Notes: generated by a model from the sequence alone, not told the origin. Shown: positions 44,201 through 53,389, counted from the first letter of the stretch. The stretch: DNA of 64,000 nt from Clostridia bacterium (GCA_017415105.1 JAFQJD010000030.1:1-64000); one strand, 5' to 3'. Made by a program: numbers and translations.

Positions 44201-45049
44201 TTATAATGCCTTGCTTTTTAAAAACTGCAGAAAATCCTTTATATTTCCTTGTGCTGTTTGAGTTTTATAAAAAACGTAAACCGATTGTCTTGCTATAAAA
44301 TCAGTAACGTCAAGGGCTGTCAGGCTGTTGTTTTTTGATTCTAAGGTATCGGTTCTGCCGACACCAATGCCAACTCCGGCTTCAATATATTTGTTATAGC
44401 AGAGCAGGTCGTTTGTATGTATAACGAAATTTGGTGTAAACCCCTCATTCCGGCAGGCTTTAAGTAACATTTTATGAGTATTCGTGTTTTCTCCTGTTGA
44501 AATAAACGGTTGATTCCATAACTCTTTGAGACGCAACTTCTTGCCTGCTAAAGGACTTAGAGATGATACCAAAAGGAAAATACGTCTGTTGCAGAATTCA
44601 AAGCTTTCATAGTTGATATAGCTGTCAGATTTATCATCAATAATTATATCATAATCATCCATATTCTCGTCCGTGAAGTTAAATATAGTCTTAAACGACA
44701 CATCGGGATGCATAGAACTATATTCAATAATATGCTCTGCGATTTCATTTCTTATGGCACGGACTGATATTTTAATTTCCTGCTTGTCCTCGGTTTTGGG
44801 GGATAAAGACTGAACAACATTATTTAATTCATCAAAAATCATACAAAGAGAATTTTGCAGTTTTTTTCCGTTTTCATTAAGTTCAATACGGTTGCTGTAT
44901 CTGTTAAATAAAGTGCAGTTAAGCTCATTTTCAAGGCGTTTTATCGAGGCTGAAACCGATGTTAACGGTACCATATATTTTTCAGCAGTTTTTGAAAAGC
45001 TTTGGTTTATTGCACTTTCATAAAAATAACGAAGCTGTAGTATTTCCAT
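44201..45049 (-). CDS. LysR-family transcriptional regulator
   Basis: 282-residue regulator. The N-terminal winged helix reads L-R-Y-F-Y-E-S-A-I-N-Q-S-F-S-K-T-A-E-K-Y and S-V-S-A-S-I-K-R-L-E-N-E-L-N-C-T-L-F-N-R, a standard LysR pattern, followed by the effector-binding domain. I take the ATG at 45049, with AAAGGAG 8 nt upstream, rather than one nine codons further out. It is divergent from the M20 peptidase gene with 140 nt between them, so it is a candidate regulator of that gene. Confidence 0.92.
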   Translation of the reverse strand: MEILQLRYFYESAINQSFSKTAEKYMVPLTSVSASIKRLENELNCTLFNRYSNRIELNENGKKLQNSLCMIFDELNNVVQSLSPKTEDKQEIKISVRAIRNEIAEHIIEYSSMHPDVSFKTIFNFTDENMDDYDIIIDDKSDSYINYESFEFCNRRIFLLVSSLSPLAGKKLRLKELWNQPFISTGENTNTHKMLLKACRNEGFTPNFVIHTNDLLCYNKYIEAGVGIGVGRTDTLESKNNSLTALDVTDFIARQSVYVFYKTQTAQGNIKDFLQFLKSKAL

Positions 45050-45127
45050 TTTAATTGCTCCTTTAAGATAATCCAAGTATATTATACATCACTTTTAAAA
45101 GTAATGCAAGATAAATTTATCTAATTA

Positions 45128-45156
45128 TTTACAATTATATATTAAGGGCGTATAAT
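45128..45156 (+). promoter_or_regulatory. Promoter of the M20 peptidase gene
   Basis: TTTACA (45128-45133), 17 nt, TATAAT (45151-45156). Confidence 0.7.
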
Positions 45157-45189
45157 TTAACTTGAAGTAATTATGGAAGTGTGATTTAT

Positions 45190-46332
45190 ATGGATAACGA
45201 AATTTTTTATTTTATAGACAGTAAAAAAGAAGAATATATTGAGTTTTTGGAAAATATCTGTTCTTTTGAGGCTACGGCAAGAGATAAAACCGAACTTGAC
45301 AGGATGGCAGATTTCATTGAAGGTTTTGCTAAGGCAAAGGGCTTTTCTGTAAAAAGGACAAAGTTTTCAGAGTGTGGCGACTTTTTAACCATAGACCTGA
45401 ATGAAGGGCAGGAAAAGGGAAGCATGTTCCTTGCACATATGGATACTGTACATAGAAAGAGTTTGTTTGGTTATCCCTGTGTAAAGATTAAAAACTGTCG
45501 TATGACGGCACCCGGAGCGATTGACTGCAAAGGCGGAATAGCAATCGCTATTCTTACAATGGAAGCATTGCAAAAATGCGGATATAAGAAACATACACGG
45601 CTTATACTGACATCTGATGAAGAAATATCTAACATTTTAGGTGGGGAAAAGGAAAAGGAGTTTTTTAGAAATTCTGTTAAAGGTTTCAGGTATGCTTTAA
45701 ATTGTGAAACCACAAGAGAGAATGAGGTGGTTGTTTCAAGAAAAGGTATTCTGCGTAAGAAAATTACAATAAACGGTATAGGCGGACATTCCGGTATTGA
45801 TTATTTTAATGCTTCAAGTGCCGTTCTTGAAGCTTCGCATAAAATAGTCAAGCTTGAGAGTAACAGCAGAGAAAGTGGTGCGACATATAACTGTAGTATA
45901 ATAAATGGTGGCAGTGCAGGGAATTGCATACCAGATAAATGTTCATTTACAGTTGATATAAGAGCAAGAAAACAGAGCGATTTAAAAGAAGCGGAAAAAT
46001 TCGTTCAGGAAATTGCTGATACAAGCTTTGTTGCGGGTACAATATCATCCGTAAAAACAATAAGCTCACGTATTCCAATGGAAAGAAATGCCGATACAGA
46101 TAATTTGTTCAATAAATTTCAAAAAATCAGCAAAAAATACGGTTTAGGTAATCTTATTCCGGTTGAATCCGGTGGCGGTTCGGATTCGGCATACACGCAG
46201 GCGGCAGGAGTGCCAAGCCTGTGCGGATTAGGCGGAGAGGGCGACTTCTGTCATACAAATAAAGAATATATTGAGTTGGATTCAATTACTAAAAGGGCAA
46301 AATTACTTACTGCATTTTGTTTGGGATTTTGA
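45190..46332 (+). CDS. M20-family metallopeptidase / deacylase
   Basis: Zinc hydrolase of about 380 residues related to ArgE/DapE/CPG2. Metal-site blocks are visible: L-A-H-M-D-T-V-H near residue 80, D-C-K-G-G-I-A near 115, T-S-D-E-E-I near 144, and the terminal G-D-F-C-H-T-N-K-E. The dimerisation domain follows I-N-G-I-G-G-H-S-G. Substrate may be an N-acyl amino acid or small peptide. A GTG three codons earlier (45181) is possible. It is divergent from LysR and alone in its unit. Confidence 0.88.
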   Translation: MDNEIFYFIDSKKEEYIEFLENICSFEATARDKTELDRMADFIEGFAKAKGFSVKRTKFSECGDFLTIDLNEGQEKGSMFLAHMDTVHRKSLFGYPCVKIKNCRMTAPGAIDCKGGIAIAILTMEALQKCGYKKHTRLILTSDEEISNILGGEKEKEFFRNSVKGFRYALNCETTRENEVVVSRKGILRKKITINGIGGHSGIDYFNASSAVLEASHKIVKLESNSRESGATYNCSIINGGSAGNCIPDKCSFTVDIRARKQSDLKEAEKFVQEIADTSFVAGTISSVKTISSRIPMERNADTDNLFNKFQKISKKYGLGNLIPVESGGGSDSAYTQAAGVPSLCGLGGEGDFCHTNKEYIELDSITKRAKLLTAFCLGF

Positions 46333-46439
46333 AAGGCTTTCAAAAATGTCAGCTCATTTAAAAACAGTAATCATAACCGATGAAAGAGGGTTTGGAATAG
46401 TTGAGATATAATTATAAATACTGGAATATAAAAGATAAA

Positions 46440-46462
46440 GGGCATACGCAATGCGTATGCCC
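46440..46462. terminator. Terminator between M20 peptidase and phosphoglucomutase
   Basis: GGGCATACGC, loop aat, GCGTATGCCC: perfect 10-bp stem 10 nt beyond the minus-strand phosphoglucomutase stop, with a T-rich stretch after it on that strand. Confidence 0.75.
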
Positions 46463-46472
46463 GTTTAATATA

Positions 46473-48206
46473 TCATACCAAACCAACCTTGGTTTCAGCA
46501 TCGGCTACAATACCGTCGATGATTGCTTGTGCCTCATCAACTGAACCGGCAGATGTGCCGAGATACAGCTTGATTTTCGGCTCTGTACCTGACGGACGAA
46601 CAATGAAATATGATTTCTCATCCGCAAGGTCAAACCGTAATACGTTTGATTTCGGAAGCCCCTCAAGCGGTTTTACAGTGCCGCATTTATAGCTGATTGT
46701 CTGTGTAAGATAGTCAGTTGTTTTTATAACCTCAAGTCCGTTTATAACTGTCGGAGCATTATCTCGCAAATCGTTAAGGATTTTTGCCATTTTCTCCATA
46801 CCGTCCTTGCCGGGCATTGTGTAGGAGTTTGTCTGCTCAACAAAGTAGCCGTATTTCTTGTAAATATCCTGCATAGCCTCGTAAAGCGACTTGCCCTTTG
46901 TCTTATAGTATGCCGCCATTTCAGCAATAAGCATTGATGCAACTGCGGCGTCTTTATCACGTGCGTGTGTGCCGACAAGGTAACCGTAGCTTTCTTCAAA
47001 ACCAATCAGATATGTATGGTTTTTCTTTTCATCAAACTCGGTCATTTTCTCGCCGATATACTTAAAGCCTGTGAATACGTTCATTATCTCAATGCCGTAG
47101 CTTTCTGCAATCTTTGCGGCAAGCTCAGTGGTAACGATTGTTTTTATAACAACACCGTCTTTGGGGAGAGTGCCCTGCTCTGTTTTTGAACGCAGGATAT
47201 ACTCAACCAAAAGTGCACCGGTCTGGTTACCTGTAAGAGTCCTGTAGACACCCTCAGCATCACGTACAACTATGCCGACACGGTCACAGTCAGGGTCAGT
47301 GCCGATAATAACATCAACATCGTTTTCCTTTGCCATCTCGATTGCAATGGTGAAGGCTTCTTTGTTTTCTGGGTTAGGTGATACGACTGTGGGGAAGTTA
47401 CCGTCCTCTGTATCCTGCTCCTTAACCACAAGCACATTCTTAAATCCTATTCTTTTCAGGATTTCCTTAACAGGACGTGAGCCTGTACCGTGAAGCGGTG
47501 TATAGATAAGCTTGAATGTATCTGCAACCTCTTTAACTGCATCAGGGTTTAACTGCTGTTTCTGTATAGTCTGCAAGAACTGCTCATTGAGTTCTGCACC
47601 CACATATTCAACCATACCGTTTGCTAAAGCATCAGGAAGCTCCATATACTCAATAGAGAATATATCTGTTCTTTCCATTTCATCAATAACAATCTGTACA
47701 GCCTCAGGCGGTAACTGACCACCGTCAGGGCCATAAACCTTGTAGCCGTTATACTCTTTCGGATTATGTGATGCTGTAATCATAACACCTGCAGCACAGC
47801 CGAGGGTGCGTATACCAAACGATACCTCCGGCACTGAATGAACAGTATCAAAAAGGAACACCTTAATTCCCGAATTTGCAAGAACCTTTGCAGTTTCTTC
47901 TGCAAACTCACGTGACATTATACGTGTATCATAGCCTATTAACACACCTTTTCTTTTAGCTGCTTCGCCCTCTTTGTTTACGTATGCCGCAACGCCTGCT
48001 GTAGCGTGGCGTACATTGTATATATTTAGTCTGTTAGTACCTATACCAAGAACGCCTCTCATACCTGCTGTACCGAATTCAAGGTCACGGTAGAAACGGT
48101 CCTCAAGCTCTTTCGTATTTCCCTTAACCTCAGAAAGTTCCCGTTTGTCAGCATCGGACAAAGCCTCTGATGCAATCCATTTTTCGTAGTTTTCCAAATA
48201 ATCCAT
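46473..48206 (-). CDS. Phosphoglucomutase / phosphomannomutase
   Basis: Alpha-D-phosphohexomutase of 577 residues, PgcA type. The phosphoserine loop is I-T-A-S-H-N-P-K-E-Y-N-G-Y-K, the metal loop G-T-D-P-D-C-D-R, the sugar loop F-E-E-S-Y-G-Y-L, and the phosphate loop R-P-S-G-T-E-P-K. It interconverts hexose 1- and 6-phosphates for glycogen, wall teichoic acid or lipid sugars. Single-gene unit with its own promoter (48238-48266). Confidence 0.95.
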   Translation of the reverse strand: MDYLENYEKWIASEALSDADKRELSEVKGNTKELEDRFYRDLEFGTAGMRGVLGIGTNRLNIYNVRHATAGVAAYVNKEGEAAKRKGVLIGYDTRIMSREFAEETAKVLANSGIKVFLFDTVHSVPEVSFGIRTLGCAAGVMITASHNPKEYNGYKVYGPDGGQLPPEAVQIVIDEMERTDIFSIEYMELPDALANGMVEYVGAELNEQFLQTIQKQQLNPDAVKEVADTFKLIYTPLHGTGSRPVKEILKRIGFKNVLVVKEQDTEDGNFPTVVSPNPENKEAFTIAIEMAKENDVDVIIGTDPDCDRVGIVVRDAEGVYRTLTGNQTGALLVEYILRSKTEQGTLPKDGVVIKTIVTTELAAKIAESYGIEIMNVFTGFKYIGEKMTEFDEKKNHTYLIGFEESYGYLVGTHARDKDAAVASMLIAEMAAYYKTKGKSLYEAMQDIYKKYGYFVEQTNSYTMPGKDGMEKMAKILNDLRDNAPTVINGLEVIKTTDYLTQTISYKCGTVKPLEGLPKSNVLRFDLADEKSYFIVRPSGTEPKIKLYLGTSAGSVDEAQAIIDGIVADAETKVGLV

Positions 48207-48237
48207 CTGTAAACCTGCCTTTCATAACTTTTTATAT

Positions 48238-48266
48238 ATTATATAACAAAATGGCATAATATTCAA
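48238..48266 (-). promoter_or_regulatory. Promoter of the phosphoglucomutase gene
   Basis: Minus strand TTGAAT (48266-48261), 17 nt, TATAAT (48243-48238). Confidence 0.7.
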
Positions 48267-48295
48267 GTAAAACCGAATAATTTCTTATAATTTTA

Positions 48296-48324
48296 TTTAC
48301 ATACCGTAAAATTTATGGTAAAAT
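48296..48324 (+). promoter_or_regulatory. Promoter of ttcA
   Basis: TTTACA (48296-48301), 17 nt, TAAAAT (48319-48324). Confidence 0.65.
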
Positions 48325-48350
48325 GATATCAGATAGAGGAGAGATACATA

Positions 48351-49064
48351 ATGAAACGAATAGTAAGTCTTGTAAGAAAAGCTGTCGATGAATACGGAAT
48401 GATACGTGATAACGAAAGAGTTGCAGTCGGGGTATCCGGCGGTAAGGATTCAATGGTAATGCTTAATGCATTAGCACAGCTTTCTCACTATCATCCGGCA
48501 AATTTTACTGTGGTCGGAGTTGCAATTGACCCGGGCTTTGGCGGAGATTATACAATCGTCGAAGATTTTGCAAAAGAAATCGGCGTTGAGATGCACGTTA
48601 AAAAGACACAGCTTAAAGAGATAATATTTGATGAGAGAAAGGAGCAGAGCCCGTGCTCGCTCTGTTCAAAAATGCGACGTGGTGCACTGAATGATATGGC
48701 AAAGGAATACGGTTGTGATACACTCGCACTCGGTCATCATTTGGACGATGTTTTAGAAACATTCTTTCTGTCGCTGCTCTATGAGGGCAGAGTGAATTGC
48801 TTTTCGCCGTTTACATACCTTGACCGATCGCGTGTTACGCAGATACGACCGATGATATATGTACGTGAAACTGATATTAAAAGTGTTGTGAAACGACAGA
48901 ATATTCCTGTTATGCCGAAGGTTTGTCCGGTTGACGGAATAACTAAACGTGCAGATATGAAAGAAATAATACGTGACCTTGAAAAGAAAACTGCACCGGG
49001 GCTTAAAAAGCGACTCTTTCACGCAGTAGCATCAAGCGGAATAACGGGCTGGAAAGAATTTTAA
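48351..49064 (+). CDS. ttcA: TtcA-like tRNA thiolation protein
   Basis: PP-loop ATPase of 237 residues. The loop is S-G-G-K-D-S-M (about 29-35). Three Cys regions follow, C-S-L-C near residue 102 being the C-x-x-C of the TtcA/TtuA type that binds an iron-sulfur cluster, and G-H-H-L-D-D is present. TtcA makes 2-thiocytidine at tRNA position 32. Related TilS/TtuA roles are less likely given the C-x-x-C spacing. Single-gene unit; ATG follows GAGGAGAG. Confidence 0.85.
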   Translation: MKRIVSLVRKAVDEYGMIRDNERVAVGVSGGKDSMVMLNALAQLSHYHPANFTVVGVAIDPGFGGDYTIVEDFAKEIGVEMHVKKTQLKEIIFDERKEQSPCSLCSKMRRGALNDMAKEYGCDTLALGHHLDDVLETFFLSLLYEGRVNCFSPFTYLDRSRVTQIRPMIYVRETDIKSVVKRQNIPVMPKVCPVDGITKRADMKEIIRDLEKKTAPGLKKRLFHAVASSGITGWKEF

Positions 49065-49068
49065 GGTC

Positions 49069-49097
49069 TTGACAGACGGAAATAAACGATATATAAT
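49069..49097 (+). promoter_or_regulatory. Promoter of the acidic-tail membrane protein gene
   Basis: Perfect TTGACA (49069-49074), 17 nt, TATAAT (49092-49097). Confidence 0.85.
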
Positions 49098-49152
49098 TTA
49101 AGAAAGACATAGGGACCGACAGAACAATAATTATAAGAGGTGTGAGGTTGTT

Positions 49153-50268
49153 ATGGAAGATTTATTATGGAAGAAGAAATCAACTGAGCGTTTCAGGTAT
49201 CTGATGCTGTTTTTTATACGTCTTGCAGAGGTTCTGACGACAAGTATTATACCGTCAATTATCGGTATAATAATGGTATTCATAACTCCGAAGGTACGTG
49301 TTATGCAGGTGATGGAGTTTGTCTCACTTGTTGCGTTTTTGGGCGTAAGCTGTTTTTTCTGGGTAAGATATGTAAAGCATCGCCCGAAGCGTGTGGAGTT
49401 CTATGTTCTGAACGGTCTGGTTTATTTGTTGTATGCCGGACTGTCAGTTCTTGCGTATGCGATGTCAGATGTATATTTGTACTCAATACTCTTTTCTAAC
49501 CTGCGTGGGTTTGAGATTTTTGGGGTAAAGACACTTGCATCAATGATAAATTCGCATATTATCCTGATTCTCGGTATGATAATATCAGAAACCGTTGCAC
49601 ATTTTTATTATCTTCACAAAGCGAAGGTGATGGCAGAAAACGGTGCTGAAGAAGTCGAAATCAAGGAAAAAGAGGTTGTGCCTGAAAAGGATAACAGAGA
49701 GGTAAAATTCCTCACAGTTGATGAGGTTAATCTTGAACTTGAACGTGAAATGCAAGAGGCAGCGGAGTTAATACGCAACGAGACGGAGAATGTATCTGAT
49801 AAGAACTATGACGATGCGATGGTTCAGGGTGATGACGGTGAAATAAAGGAAGCTGTGCCGGATGACCCTGATAACGATATAGACGACACTGATTATGTTT
49901 CAGAGGCATATGCACGTGAAGAAATGAGCATTACACAGAACTACGATGTGGATTCACTGTGGAATGAAGAAATATACAAAAACCGTGAAAGGGCATCAGA
50001 GTACGGTGATGAGGTGTTTGATCCGGAAATGTTTGTATCGGATGATGATACTTTGTGGGATGCGGACATGTATCGTGGAAGGGATGCATCAGCAGGTGTT
50101 GAGAGTGTGACGGATGAAGAGTGTTCTGACTGGGAAATGCCGGATGATGAGGATGACGAACCGCTGTTTTATATAGAATATGATGATGAGCCGGAGGAAT
50201 ATATGTCAAACGGTCTTGAGGACTATGACAGTGACAGCCTCTGGGGTGATTTCACACAAGGACAGTAA
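49153..50268 (+). CDS. Four-helix membrane protein with long acidic tail, unknown
   Basis: 371 residues. About four hydrophobic segments fill residues 10-155; the remaining 215 residues are hydrophilic and highly acidic (many D/E, few K/R). A short motif recurs in the tail: D-S-L-W (about 267), D-T-L-W (about 299) and D-S-L-W (about 362), each in an acidic context and the first two followed by an acid-x-Y-x-x-R-like stretch. Such spaced short motifs often act as binding sites for a partner. The gene is convergent with a basic-tailed membrane protein gene, with which it shares a terminator. No family recognised. Confidence 0.8.
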   Translation: MEDLLWKKKSTERFRYLMLFFIRLAEVLTTSIIPSIIGIIMVFITPKVRVMQVMEFVSLVAFLGVSCFFWVRYVKHRPKRVEFYVLNGLVYLLYAGLSVLAYAMSDVYLYSILFSNLRGFEIFGVKTLASMINSHIILILGMIISETVAHFYYLHKAKVMAENGAEEVEIKEKEVVPEKDNREVKFLTVDEVNLELEREMQEAAELIRNETENVSDKNYDDAMVQGDDGEIKEAVPDDPDNDIDDTDYVSEAYAREEMSITQNYDVDSLWNEEIYKNRERASEYGDEVFDPEMFVSDDDTLWDADMYRGRDASAGVESVTDEECSDWEMPDDEDDEPLFYIEYDDEPEEYMSNGLEDYDSDSLWGDFTQGQ

Positions 50269-50272
50269 AAAT

Positions 50273-50300
50273 AATCCGTCGGCTATGCCGACGGATTTTT
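50273..50300. terminator. Bidirectional terminator
   Basis: AATCCGTCGGC, loop tat, GCCGACGGATT with T-run on the plus strand and A-rich side (T-run on minus). It closes both the acidic-tail gene and the minus-strand dxs operon. Confidence 0.9.
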
Positions 50301-50305
50301 CTTGT

Positions 50306-51028
50306 TTATCTTCTGAAACGTCTGCGACGTTTGTTATTAAAGAGTGACGCGACAATATTTGCACTGCGGCGTTTATGCCCGCCGTAAAGACCTTTCATAA
50401 AGTTACCGCCGCCAAGCTTACGTTTGCCGACAAAAAGGCTTTGGAAAATACCACCGTGACTTCTTTTTGTTGTCATATTTGATGCGATAGCTTCAATTGA
50501 CTGGACAAAGTTTTTCTGGTGCAGTTTTCCTGTACCTGAACTCATCATAGCACCGAGGTCAACAGAATGTGCTCGCTTTCCGCTTGACGCAATCATAGCT
50601 GACGGGTTAAAGTTAATACTCTTTGAGAACTCGTCGTTTGTGATTTTTACAATCAATACTGCGATTATGTAAAACAGTGATGCAAGTGTCATTGTCATAA
50701 GACGTATGTTAATCTGTAGCTGTGTAAAGAACAGTGTTATTGACAAAAACAGTGGCCAGGCAAGCGTTATTACACCAAGGAAAACACGAAGGTTTAAGAG
50801 GTGGAGTGTTTTGTTTTTTATGATTGACAGTGCACCGGTTGTAGTTGTAAGAATAGAGCTGACAAAAACAAGGTACGAAAGCTGTACGCCGATAGTTTCG
50901 GTAACAGTATTTGCTTTGGTGTGCAGTGCATCGGTAAACTCAAGGATACCGCATATGAGGTAAAAGAGACCAAGCAGAGCATCAATAACTGCCGCAACAA
51001 ATAAAAGTTTGTTATGTTTGATATTCAT
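50306..51028 (-). CDS. Four-helix membrane protein with basic tail, unknown
   Basis: 240 residues: four hydrophobic segments in residues 5-135, then a hydrophilic, strongly basic tail ending R-R-R-R-F-R-R. The tail repeats a short unit three times, roughly S-L-F-V-G-K-R-K, G-L-Y-G-G-H-K-R-R and S-L-F-N-N-K-R-R. Basic tails like this bind acidic partners, anionic lipid or nucleic acid. It is the last gene of the minus-strand run dxs-tlyA-ispE-(two envelope genes)-this gene. No known family. Confidence 0.78.
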   Translation of the reverse strand: MNIKHNKLLFVAAVIDALLGLFYLICGILEFTDALHTKANTVTETIGVQLSYLVFVSSILTTTTGALSIIKNKTLHLLNLRVFLGVITLAWPLFLSITLFFTQLQINIRLMTMTLASLFYIIAVLIVKITNDEFSKSINFNPSAMIASSGKRAHSVDLGAMMSSGTGKLHQKNFVQSIEAIASNMTTKRSHGGIFQSLFVGKRKLGGGNFMKGLYGGHKRRSANIVASLFNNKRRRRFRR

Positions 51029-51047
51029 AGTAAAAATCCTCCAAAAA

Positions 51048-51668
51048 TCAGTTTATAATTTCAGTAATAGAAAGTGTACCCTCTATTTTAAGTGACTGAC
51101 CGGATGCGATATCGAAGGTATATGTCTGTGTATCGAGCAGGGCAAGGTTCTGTTTGTCCTGCAAGGTGCCGGCAATAGTGTAAAGCATAAGAGTGCCTTT
51201 TCCTTCGGCTTTATACCGTCCCGGTTTCAAGTCGGACGGGGATTTGAGTTTTACATTGGTGTAGGATTTTGTTCCGCCGGTGTTGTTGCCGGACATAGCT
51301 GAGAGACTTTCGTTGTAGGCAGTTTTTTCGGAAATTGCTGTATCAAGAGAAACTGATGTTTCTTTAGCTTTCTCGATTGCTGTTGTATAATCATTAAGCT
51401 CAGCTGTAAGGGCGTTGACCTCATCAAGCAGGAGCCTGTTATCCTCAAGTGTTTTATCGTATTGTGCCGCTTCTTTTTCGAGTCTCTTTTTTTCTTCATT
51501 TAACCCTGACATAGCGGAATTCATAGCACGTTTTTCGCTTGCTACAACTGCTGATGCCTGTGTTTTTAATACAGACTGGCTGTTAAGGACTATAACGATA
51601 ATACCTATAACTATACTCACAAAAATGGGGAGGATAACGGTGAGAATGAAATTTTTGTTCTTTAACAT
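51048..51668 (-). CDS. Membrane-anchored coiled-coil protein, unknown (smaller paralogue)
   Basis: 206 residues. One N-terminal helix (about 8-30, L-T-V-I-L-P-I-F-V-S-I-V-I-G-I-I-V-I), then a coiled coil (about 45-120; A-M-S-G-L-N-E-E-K-K-R-L-E-K-E), then a C-terminal beta-looking domain with P-G-R-Y-K-A-E-G-K-G-T-L-M-L-Y-T-I-A-G. The layout repeats that of the neighbouring protein at 51683, so they are probably paralogues. The coiled coil is placed on the outer face by the single anchor. Unknown function. Confidence 0.75.
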   Translation of the reverse strand: MLKNKNFILTVILPIFVSIVIGIIVIVLNSQSVLKTQASAVVASEKRAMNSAMSGLNEEKKRLEKEAAQYDKTLEDNRLLLDEVNALTAELNDYTTAIEKAKETSVSLDTAISEKTAYNESLSAMSGNNTGGTKSYTNVKLKSPSDLKPGRYKAEGKGTLMLYTIAGTLQDKQNLALLDTQTYTFDIASGQSLKIEGTLSITEIIN

Positions 51669-51682
51669 TATACTGCACCCCC

Positions 51683-52492
51683 TTAATTGAACGATGTAAA
51701 CTTGACCTTGCTGTCAAATTTAATTACATCATTAGTCTCAAGAGTTACTTCTATAGGTGTCGAACCGAGTGTTGTATTTATTTTTGACTTTCCCGCCGCA
51801 CTTGCAACCATAAACTTACCGGTGCCCATAACACGATATTTTCCGGCGGCAATGTTCTTGCCGGCGATATATTTTCCGGGCGGAAGCACGGTTTCGGGCG
51901 GAGTTTTTTCTGCAATACTTGCATCAAGCTGTGCGACAGCTTTGCGTTTTTCTTCAATCTGGGCATTTAGTTCATTAAGCTCATATGCCTTTGCAGTTAT
52001 CTGTGTTCTTAACTCGGCTTTCGTGTTATCAAAATCCGAGATTTTATCTATCTGTTCTTTTTTGTCTTTGTTAGATTCCGTCAGATTTTCAATGTCAGTT
52101 TTTAATGTATCATGTCTTGATTTCAGACTTTCGTAATCTTTGTCCTGACGCAGTGTTTTTTGTTGTTCTTTTATGATTTCTTCATTACCCGGCATAAAGT
52201 ATGCGAGAGTGAACGAAAGTGCAATTATACAAACGGATATTAAAGCAGAAAGGGAGCGATAGAGAATCAGACGCCCTTTTTCTGAAAGTCCGTAAATTTC
52301 GGATTGTATATCGGTTTCTTCAGATTTCTTTTTTATGAATAAAGAAAGGAACTGTTTCAGCTTTGGTTTATTTTTAATAACCTCAACATCTTCGGGCTCA
52401 GCGTCGGTGTCGAGGTCTTTGTAGAATTCGATAATTTCTTCAACCTCAAGAGACTGAGGTAGTGAAATATCATCTTTCTTTTCAGTTTCCAT
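51683..52492 (-). CDS. Membrane-anchored coiled-coil protein, unknown (larger paralogue)
   Basis: 269 residues: cytoplasmic N-terminal region of about 75 residues, one helix (about 80-100, A-L-I-S-V-C-I-I-A-L-S-F-T-L-A-Y-F), a coiled coil (about 105-195) and a C-terminal domain (about 200-269). The last contains P-G-K-Y-I-A-G-K-N-I-A-A-G-K-Y-R-V-M-G-T, a repeated G-K-Y unit. The core G-K-N-I-A-A-G-K resembles G-K-D-I-P-A-G-R in the sortase substrate at 28542. Co-oriented with ispE (18 nt downstream of it). No family assigned. Confidence 0.78.
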   Translation of the reverse strand: METEKKDDISLPQSLEVEEIIEFYKDLDTDAEPEDVEVIKNKPKLKQFLSLFIKKKSEETDIQSEIYGLSEKGRLILYRSLSALISVCIIALSFTLAYFMPGNEEIIKEQQKTLRQDKDYESLKSRHDTLKTDIENLTESNKDKKEQIDKISDFDNTKAELRTQITAKAYELNELNAQIEEKRKAVAQLDASIAEKTPPETVLPPGKYIAGKNIAAGKYRVMGTGKFMVASAAGKSKINTTLGSTPIEVTLETNDVIKFDSKVKFTSFN

Positions 52493-52510
52493 ATGAGCCC
52501 TCCTTATCGT

Positions 52511-53389
52511 TTAGAGTGTCGACACGAGATAAACTTCCTTAAACTGATAATAGAAGCTGTCGTGAGATTTTTTTGCTGTATCATAATCGGGGAATATTCC
52601 GAACACTGTCGGACCTGACCCGCTCATAACAGCACCCAATGCACCGTTTAAAATCATTTTACGGCGTATGCCACGTACAATGGGGTGAATGTTTTCGGTA
52701 ACAGTACCCATCACGTTTGACAGGTTATCGGCAATGGCGGAGATATTACCCGATTTTATTGCACTAATCATGGCATCAGTATCGGGGTGTTTGAGTATTT
52801 CGGCAGAATCAATCGCCTCATATACAGTTCCGGTTGATACACTTATAGACGGTTTAACCATTAAAATGGTACACTTCGGGACAGGCGGCAGGGGAGTGAG
52901 AATTTCTCCGATGCCTGTTGCAAGTGCAGTACCACCCGAAAAACAGTAGGGTACATCAGCACCTAATGTTGCTCCGATATCTTTTAATGTATCAAGTGGC
53001 AGGTTTGTGTTATAAAGCCTGTCAAGTGCACACAGCACTGCTGCGGCATTTCCGCTTCCGCCGGCAAGCCCTGCAGCAACGGGAATGTTTTTCGTTATAG
53101 ATATATCGCATCCGCCGTTTGTACCTGTATATTCAAAGAACGCAAGTGCGGCTTTGTATGCAATATTTTTTTCGTTTGTAGGTAAATATACGAGATTGGT
53201 CGAAACGGTTATTCCCGAATCAGTTTTATCAACAACCACAATATCGTGAAGTGAAACAGTCTGCATAATCATTTCTACATCGTGGTATCCGTCGGGACGT
53301 TTTCCTAAAACGTCAAGTGTCAGATTGATTTTTGCATAGGAACGTGCAGTAGCACGGTTACCTGATACAACCAGACTATCCATAATCAT
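52511..53389 (-). CDS. ispE: 4-diphosphocytidyl-2-C-methyl-D-erythritol kinase
   Basis: GHMP kinase of the DXP isoprenoid pathway, 292 residues. S-Y-A-K-I-N-L-T-L-D-V-L and K-R-P-D-G-Y-H-D mark the N-terminus, the ATP loop is P-V-A-A-G-L-A-G-G-S-G-N-A-A-A, and the C-terminal G-S-G-P-T-V-F-G closes the site. Two near starts exist (ATG at 53389 and 53383); GGAGGTGA favours the first. It lies downstream of tlyA and dxs, so two steps of the pathway are co-transcribed. Confidence 0.96.
   Translation of the reverse strand: MIMDSLVVSGNRATARSYAKINLTLDVLGKRPDGYHDVEMIMQTVSLHDIVVVDKTDSGITVSTNLVYLPTNEKNIAYKAALAFFEYTGTNGGCDISITKNIPVAAGLAGGSGNAAAVLCALDRLYNTNLPLDTLKDIGATLGADVPYCFSGGTALATGIGEILTPLPPVPKCTILMVKPSISVSTGTVYEAIDSAEILKHPDTDAMISAIKSGNISAIADNLSNVMGTVTENIHPIVRGIRRKMILNGALGAVMSGSGPTVFGIFPDYDTAKKSHDSFYYQFKEVYLVSTL

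Noticed and set aside
46346-46411. 21-codon frame after the M20 peptidase gene
   Set aside because: Weak ribosome site, no recognisable family and no partner; not distinguishable from chance.
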